From CAXXOK01 sp963678055 (lineage in GTDB: Bacteria; Bacillota; Clostridia; Christensenellales; Aristaeellaceae), in NCBI GenBank assembly GCA_963678055.1, contig OY782679.1:186001-250000 (forward strand): DNA of 64,000 nt. Reading direction: 5' to 3'. The first letter of the stretch is position 1. The number at the start of each line of letters is the position of its first letter. The notes beneath the pieces were generated by a model. The model saw only the letters and a list, made by a program, of their open reading frames with translations, was not told the origin of the DNA and made no database searches. Below are positions 8,138 to 16,245 of the stretch, piece by piece. Made by a program: the position numbers and the translations under genes.

Positions 8138-9745
8138 CTATGGCACAACAACATCATCCGGCGTGTTGCCGAAGATTGCACCCAGCGCATCGGTCACGGT
8201 GCCGGTCTCGGTGTATGCACCACCGCCGCTTTCCGTTGCGGTATTCCCAGTCACACGGCCACCCAGAATCTCCACCGTACCTGCCACGGTGTACAGGCCG
8301 CCGCCGGATTTTGCGCTGTTGGCAAACACCAATCCGCCGTTTATAAGAATATCACCGTTCACAGTTAGCACGCCGCCGCCGAACACCGCAACATTGCTGC
8401 GGATTCTGCCTTTTTCAAGCACCACGTTGCCATCGTTGTTGTAAATCGCGCCGCCGCTGGTGGTGGCCTTGTTATCACGCAGCACCCCGCCAGATACCGT
8501 AACCACGCCACTGGATGCATACAGCGCTCCGCCATACTCGGCACTATTTTCCAGCAAGCTGCCGCTTTTCAGCTCTACCTGTCCACTGTCAGCATACACT
8601 GCGCCGCCGTAGGTTGCGCTGTTTCCGGTCATCAAGGCACCGTCCACCGTGGTCAGGCCCGAATCGGCATACACCGCGCCACCGCTGCCCTCTGCCTTGT
8701 TGCCTCGCAGGGTAACGCCCGCAAGCAGGGAAACATCGGCCGTCTGCGCATATACGCCGCCGCCATACTTTGCACTGTTTTGGCGAATGATACTGCCGGT
8801 AAAGCTGCCCGAGCCATTGCCCAGGTACACCGCACCATAGGACGCTGTGTTGTTTTCCACCGTGCCGTCCGTCATGGTCAGCACGCCGTTTTCAACATCC
8901 ATCGCACCGCCGGATGTGCCGGCACTGTTGCCCGACAGCAGGGTCGCGCCGTCAATATCCACATTGCCGTACTGGGCATACACGCCGCCGCCATTTTCCG
9001 ATACGTTGCCGGTAATCGTTGCATCGGTCAGTTTGATGTTCCCATAATGCGCATACAAGCCGCCGCCGAAGTCCTGGGCCAGGTTTCGGGTGATCTCGCC
9101 CGCGATGACTACAATATCGCCGTTGAGCGAGTACACCGCACCGGCGGATGCCGTCATGTTTTGATTCACCGTGCAGTGATCCAGCACAATTCTGCCGTCC
9201 GCACAAACCGCCGCGCCATACACAGCAGAGTTTTCAAGCAATGTACAGTTCATAAGCTTCACATCGCCCAGCACAAACAGCGCGCCGCCTGCGCCCGTTT
9301 GGTACGCGTCAGCGGACTCCGTCATGGCGATGCCCCCGGTTAGCGTCAGGTTTTCGATTTGCGTCAGCCCCTGCAGCGCAATCGCCGGATCCGGCCCCTG
9401 CACGCAGAACATCTGCGTACCGTTTCCATCGATGGTAAAGTGCTCTCCGCGCTTGGAGCGCAGAGTTACAGGTCTTGAAAAGATGATGGTTCCCTGCTCC
9501 TCGCCAAATACAATATCCGACGTGATGATGATCTCCTGTTTGCCGTGCAATGCCGCCAGTTTCAGGTCCATCCAGTCGGCAGCCTCCACTGTCTTGCCCG
9601 GTTGGCCGATCAGGTCGATCACCACGTTGACGACCGCTTCGCCCAGAGAATCCATCAGGGCGTTGTCTTCCGCCATCGCACTGCCGGCCGCACCGGTCAG
9701 CAGGAAAAAGCACAGGACGAGTGCCAGAACTTTGTTTGTGTTCAT
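8138..9745 (-). CDS. Secreted parallel beta-helix repeat protein
   Basis: This 535-residue protein has a signal peptide with a hydrophobic core at residues 5-20 and an AMA-E cleavage site. From about residue 110 it is built of 22-25-residue repeats of the form N-x-A-x-x-GGAVYA-x-x-G-x-V, typical of right-handed beta-helix surface proteins (pectate-lyase-like and Pmp-like). No catalytic site was recognised. Residues 60-100 (ITSDIVFGEEQGTIIFSRPV) and the C-terminal NTPDDV closely match the membrane-bound protein at 5842-7545, so the two are paralogues. The ATG follows GGAAGGAG. With no membrane anchor or sortase motif, it is probably released or held non-covalently at the surface. It may be a target or partner of the neighbouring sigma system. 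Confidence 0.8.
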   Translation of the reverse strand: MNTNKVLALVLCFFLLTGAAGSAMAEDNALMDSLGEAVVNVVIDLIGQPGKTVEAADWMDLKLAALHGKQEIIITSDIVFGEEQGTIIFSRPVTLRSKRGEHFTIDGNGTQMFCVQGPDPAIALQGLTQIENLTLTGGIAMTESADAYQTGAGGALFVLGDVKLMNCTLLENSAVYGAAVCADGRIVLDHCTVNQNMTASAGAVYSLNGDIVVIAGEITRNLAQDFGGGLYAHYGNIKLTDATITGNVSENGGGVYAQYGNVDIDGATLLSGNSAGTSGGAMDVENGVLTMTDGTVENNTASYGAVYLGNGSGSFTGSIIRQNSAKYGGGVYAQTADVSLLAGVTLRGNKAEGSGGAVYADSGLTTVDGALMTGNSATYGGAVYADSGQVELKSGSLLENSAEYGGALYASSGVVTVSGGVLRDNKATTSGGAIYNNDGNVVLEKGRIRSNVAVFGGGVLTVNGDILINGGLVFANSAKSGGGLYTVAGTVEILGGRVTGNTATESGGGAYTETGTVTDALGAIFGNTPDDVVVP

Positions 9746-9797
9746 GTCAAAAGTCTCCTTCCGTTGTCACATCAAAGAGCTACGTGTCTGTAACTAT

Positions 9798-9838
9798 AAA
9801 AAAACGATACGTTTGTCTGCACAAATCGTACCGTATTT
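9798..9838 (-). terminator. Probable terminator of the AraC-family gene
   Basis: On the minus strand, TACGATTTGT and ACAAACGTA form a bulged stem followed by seven T residues. It lies 45-85 bases beyond the stop of the regulator gene and ahead of the beta-helix gene. Confidence 0.6.
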
Positions 9839-9881
9839 TATGGGTTTTTTCAAGCGCGGCGTTTTGTGCCGGGCGTAAAAT

Positions 9882-10736
9882 CTAAGTAAGGCGCACGGCC
9901 TCTGCACGCTTCCCATGCAGGTAGGCACCCGGCGTCAAGCCAAAGTGTGCGCGGAACACCCGGTTAAACGTGCGAATGCTTTGAAACCCGCTAGCGTAGG
10001 CGACATCCGCCACACCCCTGTCGCCCTGGTCCAGTGCGGCAGCCGCTTCGCGCAGGCGTACCAGATTTACATATTCCTTAAAGCCCGTGCCTGTGATTTT
10101 CTTGAACTCGCGCGAAAAGCTGCTTTCGCTCATCAGCGCTACCTTGGCCATGCCCGCAAGCGTAATCTCCCCGGCGTAATGCTGCTCGATATGGGAAATA
10201 CTCTCGCGGATGGCATGCAAATGCGGGCGATTCACCACACTGCCCGCCGCAAACGCGCGCTTGCGATAGTGCCGCTGTAAAATCCCTTGAATTTCCAATA
10301 TATACCCATACAGGAAAAACGCACTGCCCTCGCCCATGTGCTCATACTCATAGTGCAGGCGGTCCAGCAGCGGGTTCAGGCCCGCGTCCGGGTTGCCGGG
10401 GTCGGGGCGGAAGATACCCGAGCGCACGGTGGCGTCCATCACCAGCGTACCGGCCTTGCGCGCGGCGAAGGGATCGAAAATCAGTACCAGCGCTGAAAAA
10501 TCGCTTGATGGCACGGCATAGCTGTGGATATCGCCGCCGGAACAGATAAACACATCGCCCGCCTGCAATACCGCCTGCACGCCGTTGCGCGTGACCGTAA
10601 GCCGGCCCGTACGCAGAAACACGGCCTCAAAATCGTAATGCCAATGCGAGGCAAACACGCCATTGTGGGTTGTTTTCACGCTGATAGGCAGCCCCAGCGC
10701 ATTTTGATAGGTTTTGTGCTCGTACTTCACAGCCAT
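9882..10736 (-). CDS. AraC-family transcriptional regulator with N-terminal cupin domain
   Basis: This 284-residue protein has an N-terminal AraC-type cupin sensor (HWHYDFEAVFLRTGRLTVTRNG and the DVFICSGGDIHSY turn) and a C-terminal pair of helix-turn-helices (ITLAGMAKVALMSESSFSREFKKITGTGFKEYVN, then VADVAYASGFQSIRTFNRVFRAHFGLTPGAYL). It is transcribed away from tnaA, with only about 165 bases between the start codons, so it is the natural candidate to control tryptophanase. The ligand is unknown. The family is certain; the target is inferred from divergence. Confidence 0.93.
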   Translation of the reverse strand: MAVKYEHKTYQNALGLPISVKTTHNGVFASHWHYDFEAVFLRTGRLTVTRNGVQAVLQAGDVFICSGGDIHSYAVPSSDFSALVLIFDPFAARKAGTLVMDATVRSGIFRPDPGNPDAGLNPLLDRLHYEYEHMGEGSAFFLYGYILEIQGILQRHYRKRAFAAGSVVNRPHLHAIRESISHIEQHYAGEITLAGMAKVALMSESSFSREFKKITGTGFKEYVNLVRLREAAAALDQGDRGVADVAYASGFQSIRTFNRVFRAHFGLTPGAYLHGKRAEAVRLT

Positions 10737-10779
10737 ACCCCGCTATGCAAAAAATGACTAGTATTGAAAACTACGTGTA

Positions 10780-10808
10780 TTGTCTCGCAGTATCGGAAAC
10801 ACTATAAT
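10780..10808 (+). promoter_or_regulatory. Predicted tnaA promoter
   Basis: A -10 box TATAAT at 10803-10808 lies 17 bases from a -35-like TTGTCT at 10780-10785. Transcription would start near 10815 and give a leader of about 85 bases before tnaA. Confidence 0.6.
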
Positions 10809-10900
10809 CATAGAGGTTTCCTTCATGTCCGTCAATTCCGTTTTCGTTTTACGCGGCATGAAATTCAAAAAACGACTAATCGCAGAGAGGTATGAACTGT

Positions 10901-12277
10901 ATGGATTATATCGCCGAGCCCTTTAAAATCAAGACTGTGGAGCCACTCAAGCTGCTCACCCGCGCCCAGCGTGAGCAAAGCATAAACGCTGCGGGGTATA
11001 ACCTGTTTAACCTGCGCGCCGAGGATGTGTACATTGACCTGATGACCGATTCGGGCACCGGGGCCATGAGCCAGAAACAGTGGGCCGCCATCATGACCGG
11101 GGACGAAGCCTACGCCGGGGCGCAGAGCTACTACCGCCTGATGGATGCCTGCAAGGAAATTTTCGGCTATGCGTTTTTCCAGCCCGTGCACCAGGGCCGC
11201 GCCGCCGAAAAGGTGTTCATGCCCATTATGCTTTCTGGCGGCAAGGTCGCCATCAGCAATACGTTTTTCGATACCACCCGCGCACACGTAGAGCTGGCCG
11301 GTGCAACCGCGCTGGACTGCGCCGTGCCCCAGGCCGCTGATACCGATAGCTTTTTCCCCTTCAAGGGCAATATGGATGTCGCCCTGCTGGAACAGGCCAT
11401 TGCCGAGCGCGGGGCCAATGCCATCGGCATGATTGTGATGACCGTCACCAACAACTCCGCCGGCGGGCAGCCCGTGTCCATGCAGAACATCCGCGAAACC
11501 GCAGCCATTGCCAAGAAACACAAGATTCCCTATGTGATTGACGCCGCCCGCTACGCCGAAAATGCGTACTTTATCCAAACCCGCGAGGACGGCTATGCCG
11601 ATACCTCCATCATCGCCATCGCACGGGAAATGTTTTCCTATGCCGATGCGTTTATGATGTCCGCCAAGAAGGACGGCATCGTCAACATGGGCGGGCTGAT
11701 CGGCGTAAAAGAGGACGAGCTGTTGATCCGCGCCGTGAAAGAGCGCGTGATTCCCTACGAAGGCTTTATCACCTACGGCGGCATGGCTGGCCGCGACCTG
11801 GACGCCCTGGCCGTGGGTCTGCTTGAGGCCACCGACGAAGCCTACCTGCGCTACCGCATTGGGCAGGCCGAATATCTGGGTGACAAGCTCCGCGCCGCAG
11901 GCGTGCCCATCCAGTACCCCACCGGCGGGCATGCCGTGTTTGTCGATGCGGGCAAAATGCTCTCCCACATCCCCTACGATCAGTTCCCCGGCCATGCGCT
12001 GGCCGTGGCCCTCTACGAGGAAGCGGGCATCCGCTCCTGCGAGATTGGCTCCTACATGCTCGGCCGCGACCCCAAAACCGGCCAGCAGCTTAAGTCCATG
12101 TTTGAGTTCACCCGCCTGGCCATCCCCCGCCGCGTCTACACCCAGGCACACCTGGATGTCGTCGCCCGTGCCCTGATCGCCATCAACCAAAAGAAAGACA
12201 CCCTCCCCGGCTACCACATCACCGACGAACCCCCGGTCCTCCGCCACTTCACGGCGAAACTGGAACCAGTGAAGTAG
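10901..12277 (+). CDS. tnaA: Tryptophanase (tryptophan indole-lyase)
   Basis: This 458-residue PLP enzyme of the tryptophanase/tyrosine phenol-lyase family splits tryptophan to indole, pyruvate and ammonia. The start MDYIAEPFKIK was chosen because AGAGAGG lies 10 bases upstream and the sequence lines up with known N-termini; an ATG three codons earlier has only one base behind that site. Motifs include TDSGTGAMS, GDEAYAG, PVHQGR and the Schiff-base site SAKKDG with Lys257. The branch near residue 380 reads CEIGSYMLGRDPKTG, as in tryptophanases, with Ile382 where tyrosine phenol-lyases have the substrate-binding Arg. No tryptophan-containing TnaC-like leader peptide is visible, so control by the divergent AraC protein is more likely than E. 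coli-type attenuation. Confidence 0.9.
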   Translation: MDYIAEPFKIKTVEPLKLLTRAQREQSINAAGYNLFNLRAEDVYIDLMTDSGTGAMSQKQWAAIMTGDEAYAGAQSYYRLMDACKEIFGYAFFQPVHQGRAAEKVFMPIMLSGGKVAISNTFFDTTRAHVELAGATALDCAVPQAADTDSFFPFKGNMDVALLEQAIAERGANAIGMIVMTVTNNSAGGQPVSMQNIRETAAIAKKHKIPYVIDAARYAENAYFIQTREDGYADTSIIAIAREMFSYADAFMMSAKKDGIVNMGGLIGVKEDELLIRAVKERVIPYEGFITYGGMAGRDLDALAVGLLEATDEAYLRYRIGQAEYLGDKLRAAGVPIQYPTGGHAVFVDAGKMLSHIPYDQFPGHALAVALYEEAGIRSCEIGSYMLGRDPKTGQQLKSMFEFTRLAIPRRVYTQAHLDVVARALIAINQKKDTLPGYHITDEPPVLRHFTAKLEPVK

Positions 12278-12287
12278 GGGGAACGCT

Positions 12288-12318
12288 CTTCTTCTCTTTT
12301 AAAAAAAAAGAGAAGAAG
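12288..12318 (+). other. Long perfect hairpin after tnaA
   Basis: A 13 bp perfect stem (CTTCTTCTCTTTT with its complement) and a five-A loop lie 11 bases after the tnaA stop. No T-run follows in the plus direction, so it may stabilise the 3' end rather than terminate. A true terminator follows at 12347-12373. Confidence 0.6.
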
Positions 12319-12346
12319 TAAGAGAAAACCTCATAAGGGAATATAT

Positions 12347-12373
12347 AAAGCCGCGCGAATCGCGCGGCTTTTT
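12347..12373 (+). terminator. Intrinsic terminator after tnaA
   Basis: A GCCGCGCG/CGCGCGGC stem with an AAT loop is followed by TTTTT. It closes the tnaA unit before the NB-ARC gene. Confidence 0.85.
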
Positions 12374-12393
12374 GCTCGTAAGGCAGTTTGTTA

Positions 12394-12423
12394 TTGCTCC
12401 ATATGCTACTCGTAGTGTATGAT
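12394..12423 (+). promoter_or_regulatory. Predicted promoter of the NB-ARC/TPR gene
   Basis: TTGCTC at 12394-12399 and TATGAT at 12418-12423 are 18 bases apart, about 25 bases ahead of the coding region. This fits a single-gene transcript with a very short leader. Confidence 0.5.
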
Positions 12424-12446
12424 GTACCTATATTGTCTATGGTCGC

Positions 12447-15167
12447 TTGGAGGTGTCTGCCATCTCAACTGTATTGAAAGAATTAATCAAGCTTCTACTA
12501 TCGCAGCTCAAAGCTTGGGCAAAGAAAAAAGAAGTACAGGAGAAACTGGAAACAAGTTTCAAAAATATCCTTACACCCGCAGAAAACGAACCTTTCTTTA
12601 ACGATCTCAGCAAACTGATTGAGACCGGCGCTTTTGCACGCCAATTGCTCCACTATAGTATGAATACCCCGCGAGATGCAAAAAGCATTAAAACACGCAG
12701 CCGCGACATTGCCGAAGCGTGTTGCAAGGGCCACATGAATAAAACACAACTATTTGGCTTAGTTCACCAACTGTCCGAAAGCATTTTTAGCATTGTCAAT
12801 GAACCCGATGGAAGCGATGCAAAGAAAACCATTAATGTAATAAACGAGCATTCCGCAAAGCTTCACGAAAAACTTGAGCGCCAAACACAGACCCAGGAAG
12901 AAATTCTTGCCGCAGTCAAGACTCCAAAAACAACACCAGTGACGCAAGCCCCGGCCATTCCCGTTTTCATCAATTCTCCGTTTGCCAAAAACAGATGCTT
13001 TGTCAGTAGAGAAACCCTGCTTTCCGAAATACAGTCCGCTTTTGTAAACGGCGAAAATACGGTATATCTGTCGGCATTAGGCGGGTTTGGAAAAACCCAA
13101 ATTGCCAGAGAATATGTGTATCGTTATGAAAAAGAGTATACCCGCATCCTTTGGGTCAACGCCGGTACGGAAGCTTCCGTACTTGAAAGTTATCAAGCGT
13201 TCATTACCGCTCTCTCCTTGCCGCTACTGGATGCAACAGATAAGTCTGCCGCCATTTTTGCCAGTGTACATACTTGGATGAATACACATTCAAATTGGTT
13301 GTTTGTGTTTGATAATATTGAAAGCGATCCAAGCGACCAAGCCTGGTGGCCGCATGATTATCGAGGACAAATACTGATTACAACACAAAAAGCAGATATA
13401 CCGATGGGAATGAAAATCGATGTGCCACCTTTCGATATTGACGACGCGATTGCGTTTTTTAAGAAACGGACCGGGCGTGACGACAGGGACGTAGCTAAGT
13501 TAACAGAGCGCTTAGGCGGCTATCCTTTGGCCCTTGAACAAGCCGCAGCCTATATCAAACAAAACACAAAAACGGATGTTTTGGGCTATCTTGACTTGCT
13601 TGGTAGCGAGTTTCAGGTGCTTACTATAGCAGAGGGAATGATCGCGTATAAAAAATCGATCTTTGCAACCACACAGATTGCAATGAACCGAATCAACTCC
13701 GAATCCGCTAAACAACTACTATATCTGTGCTCCTATTTTGCCCCGGATGGCATTGATCCCATTCTTTTCAGCAAAAATAAAGACCTGCTTCCTAAACCGC
13801 TCCGTTCCAGTTTCAAAACGAAGCTGTCAGAAAATGCGGTCTGGCACTCGTTGACAAACTATTCGTTGCTGCAATCAAGGGACGGTGAAACCGGATACTC
13901 CATGCATCGTCTTTTACAGGAAGTGATACGTAATATGCTCGCCAGCGATACACAATGGGCTCAATATTGCCTGTCTCTTTTTTCTCATGCGTTTACTTTT
14001 TCGTATGGAGACACAACATCGCATACGCAATTTCTTGCGCTTTTACCTCATGTGGAAGCATTTTTAAACCATGCAAGCTTATCGCTGTCAACGAATGTAG
14101 AACAAGCACAGCTCGCTGTCCTCTATCATGAAGGCGGATGGGGATTGTTTCATCGCGGTCTCTATTCTCAGGCACTGGTGTGGTATCATAAAAATTTGCG
14201 TATCTGCGAGAAAGTCCTTGGAACGGAACATCCCGCTACCGCCACCTCCTACAACAATATCGCGGGCGTTTATACTCGCCAGGGCCAGTATGATAAAGCG
14301 CTGGAATGGTATCAAAAAGCTCTGCGTATCCGCGAGAAAGTCCTTGGAACGGAGCATCCCGCTACCGCCACCTCCTACAACAATATCGCAGGCGTTTATG
14401 CTCGCCAGGGCCAGTATAATAAAGCGCTGGAATGGTATCAAAAAGCTTTGCGTATCCGCGAGAAAGTCCTTGGAACGGAGCATCCCGCTACCGCCTCCTC
14501 CTATAACAATATCGCGGGCGTTTATGCTCGCCAGGGCCAGTATGATAAAGCGCTGGAATGGTATCAAAAAGCTTTGCGTATCTGCGAGAAAGTCCTTGGA
14601 ACGGAGCATCCCGATACCGCCACCTCCTACAACAATATCGCGGGCGTTTATGATAGCCAGGGCCAGTATGATAAAGCGCTGGAATGGTATCAAAAAGCTT
14701 TGCGTATCTGCGAGAAAGTCCTTGGAACGGAGCATCCCGATACCGCCACCTCCTACAACAATATCGCAGGCGTTTATACTCGCCAGGGCCAGTATGATAA
14801 AGCGCTGGAATGGTATCATAAAGATTTGCGTATCTGCGAGAAAGTCCTTGGAACGGAGCATCCCGATACCGCCACCTCCTACAACAATATCGCGTACGTT
14901 TATGCTCGCCAGGGCGAGTACGACAGAGCGCTGGAATGGTATCAAAAAGCTTTGCGCATCCACGAGACCGTCCTTGGAACGGAGCATCCCGATACCGCCA
15001 CCTCCTACAACAATATCGCAGGCGTTTATACTCGCCAGGGCCAGTATGATAAAGCGCTGGAATGGGAACAGAAAGCCTATGAAGTATTTATGAAAAAGCT
15101 TGGTCCAGACCACCCATATACAAAGATTGCGGCGGACGCTATTTGCTATTTTAAAAGCAAGCAATAG
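12447..15167 (+). CDS. NLR-like NB-ARC ATPase with C-terminal TPR repeats
   Basis: About 900 residues in three parts. Residues 1-165 are helical, with no effector domain I can name. Residues 185-500 are a STAND NTPase: Walker A GGFGKT at 212-217, Walker B-like WLFVFDNIE, sensor-like GQILITTQ, GGYPLALEQA equivalent to GLPLA, and MHRLLQEV at the MHD-like position. Residues 575-875 are seven 42-residue kinesin-light-chain-like TPRs, with unit core SYNNIAGVYARQGQYDKALE. Such proteins act as ligand-triggered switches, many in phage defence; that role is inferred. The gene stands alone between terminators and is AT-richer than its neighbours, suggesting transfer. The start is uncertain: TTG at 12447 overlaps the GGAGG site, GTG 12453 and TTG 12474 are alternatives, and no in-frame ATG is near. 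Confidence 0.85.
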   Translation: MEVSAISTVLKELIKLLLSQLKAWAKKKEVQEKLETSFKNILTPAENEPFFNDLSKLIETGAFARQLLHYSMNTPRDAKSIKTRSRDIAEACCKGHMNKTQLFGLVHQLSESIFSIVNEPDGSDAKKTINVINEHSAKLHEKLERQTQTQEEILAAVKTPKTTPVTQAPAIPVFINSPFAKNRCFVSRETLLSEIQSAFVNGENTVYLSALGGFGKTQIAREYVYRYEKEYTRILWVNAGTEASVLESYQAFITALSLPLLDATDKSAAIFASVHTWMNTHSNWLFVFDNIESDPSDQAWWPHDYRGQILITTQKADIPMGMKIDVPPFDIDDAIAFFKKRTGRDDRDVAKLTERLGGYPLALEQAAAYIKQNTKTDVLGYLDLLGSEFQVLTIAEGMIAYKKSIFATTQIAMNRINSESAKQLLYLCSYFAPDGIDPILFSKNKDLLPKPLRSSFKTKLSENAVWHSLTNYSLLQSRDGETGYSMHRLLQEVIRNMLASDTQWAQYCLSLFSHAFTFSYGDTTSHTQFLALLPHVEAFLNHASLSLSTNVEQAQLAVLYHEGGWGLFHRGLYSQALVWYHKNLRICEKVLGTEHPATATSYNNIAGVYTRQGQYDKALEWYQKALRIREKVLGTEHPATATSYNNIAGVYARQGQYNKALEWYQKALRIREKVLGTEHPATASSYNNIAGVYARQGQYDKALEWYQKALRICEKVLGTEHPDTATSYNNIAGVYDSQGQYDKALEWYQKALRICEKVLGTEHPDTATSYNNIAGVYTRQGQYDKALEWYHKDLRICEKVLGTEHPDTATSYNNIAYVYARQGEYDRALEWYQKALRIHETVLGTEHPDTATSYNNIAGVYTRQGQYDKALEWEQKAYEVFMKKLGPDHPYTKIAADAICYFKSKQ
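14173..15063 (+). repeat. Seven tandem 126 bp repeats encoding TPR units
   Basis: The marker TCCTAYAACAATATCGC recurs at 14247, 14373, 14499, 14625, 14751, 14877 and 15003, exactly 126 bases apart. Copies differ by only a few bases each, so the array arose by recent in-frame duplication and is likely to vary in copy number between strains. Confidence 0.97.
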
Positions 15168-15187
15168 CCACACTGAAATATAACAAC

Positions 15188-15220
15188 ACAAAACCCCGTG
15201 CGATTTGCGCGGGGTTTTGT
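15188..15220. terminator. Bidirectional terminator between NB-ARC and LacI genes
   Basis: An ACAAAACCCCG/CGGGGTTTTGT stem has T-runs on both strands and lies between two converging genes that end at 15167 and 15247. Confidence 0.85.
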
Positions 15221-15246
15221 ACTGAAGCTGATTGTATTTCTTTTGT

Positions 15247-16224
15247 TCACTCCCCCAGCGGCAGCGATATAATTGCTTCCTCCGGGGGTTCGTCGTTCAT
15301 CAGTTTAAGGAGGGCGGTGGCGGCGGCGCGGGCCATGTCCGGGATGGGCTCGCGGATGGCTTGGTAAGGGAGCAGACCGTAGCGGTGCAGGCGGTGCTCA
15401 CCAAAGCCGAGAACCTCGACCGTGTCCTGGGGGATGCCCTGGCTGCGGAGCACGGTGAGCGCGCCGATGGTCAGCCGGGTGGAGGTGCAGAAAATGGCAT
15501 CGAAGGGAATGCCATGGTCAAACGCGCCCTGCAGGGCGGAAATTGCTTCGGTGGTGCGCTGGGAGTCGACCAAAAACTTGGGGCCGGGGGTAAGGGCCGC
15601 GTCCGCAATCGCTGTATGGTAGCCGCGCATGCGCTCGCGATGCGGGGAAAAGTCCATCTCCTCGGACAGCAGCGCGATATTGCGGCGGCCACCGGCGATC
15701 AGCCTTTGTATGGCGCTGCGTGCGCCCGCAAAGTTATCACATTCAACAATTACGCTGTGTTCCGGCGCGTCGCCGTGGGGGCGGCGGTCGAAATACACCA
15801 GCGGCAGGTCGCCGGCATCCACATCGCTGCCGTTGCGGTCGGGCACATACACCAAACCGCTGGCGCGCTGGGTTTTGAGCATATCCACAAAGTGGCTGGC
15901 GAGACCCGCGTCCTCATTGGTATTAAAAATCGAGATGGAATATCCGTTTTCAAACAGTGCCTGCTGGAGCGTGCGCACCATCAGGGCGTAGTTTTCATCC
16001 ATAATATCGGGCACGATAATGCCCACAATCGGCATACTGCGCTTGCGCATGCCCTGGGCGACCACATCGGGAACGTATTTCAGCCGCTCCATCACCTCGC
16101 GGACGCGCTTTTCCGTTTCCGGCGAGAAGCGCCCGCTTTTATGAATGACGCGCGAAACCGTGGCGATGGACACGCCCGAAAGCCGGGATACCTCCCGCAT
16201 GGATACCCGCTTGTCCTTCCCCAT
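15247..16224 (-). CDS. LacI-family transcriptional repressor
   Basis: This 325-residue protein has the N-terminal LacI helix-turn-helix (MREVSRLSGVSIATVSRVIHKSGRFSPETEKRV) with hinge helix, then a periplasmic-binding-protein-like sensor (GIIVPDIMDENYALMVRTLQQAL, and ICTSTRLTIGALTVLRSQGIP). It is the last gene of a leftward run that starts with a sugar-type binding protein at 23811. A LacI-type operator with central CG lies at 23846-23863, ahead of that binding-protein gene, so this protein is the likely local repressor. The inducer is unknown, presumably a product of the transported substrate. Family assignment is secure and the target is inferred. Confidence 0.93.
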   Translation of the reverse strand: MGKDKRVSMREVSRLSGVSIATVSRVIHKSGRFSPETEKRVREVMERLKYVPDVVAQGMRKRSMPIVGIIVPDIMDENYALMVRTLQQALFENGYSISIFNTNEDAGLASHFVDMLKTQRASGLVYVPDRNGSDVDAGDLPLVYFDRRPHGDAPEHSVIVECDNFAGARSAIQRLIAGGRRNIALLSEEMDFSPHRERMRGYHTAIADAALTPGPKFLVDSQRTTEAISALQGAFDHGIPFDAIFCTSTRLTIGALTVLRSQGIPQDTVEVLGFGEHRLHRYGLLPYQAIREPIPDMARAAATALLKLMNDEPPEEAIISLPLGE

Positions 16225-16245
16225 TCGTCGATCATCCCCGTCTAC

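Noticed and set aside
8138..9745. Short-period repeats as a possible CRISPR or DNA repeat array
   Set aside because: The periodicity is in the protein (22-25 residue beta-helix turns), and the DNA units are too divergent and irregular in length.
10737..10900. TnaC-type tryptophan-sensing leader peptide
   Set aside because: No short frame with a Trp codon and a ribosome site was found between the predicted promoter and tnaA.
10901..12277. Tyrosine phenol-lyase as the identity of the beta-eliminating lyase
   Set aside because: The position that holds the phenol-lyase Arg is Ile382, and the surrounding EIGSYMLGRDPKTG block is that of tryptophanase.
14088..15191. Long open frame of 367 codons on the minus strand across the TPR repeats
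   Set aside because: It is the complement of the 126 bp repeats, stays open only because the unit length is divisible by three, and lacks a ribosome site. The plus frame has clear TPR and NB-ARC motifs.
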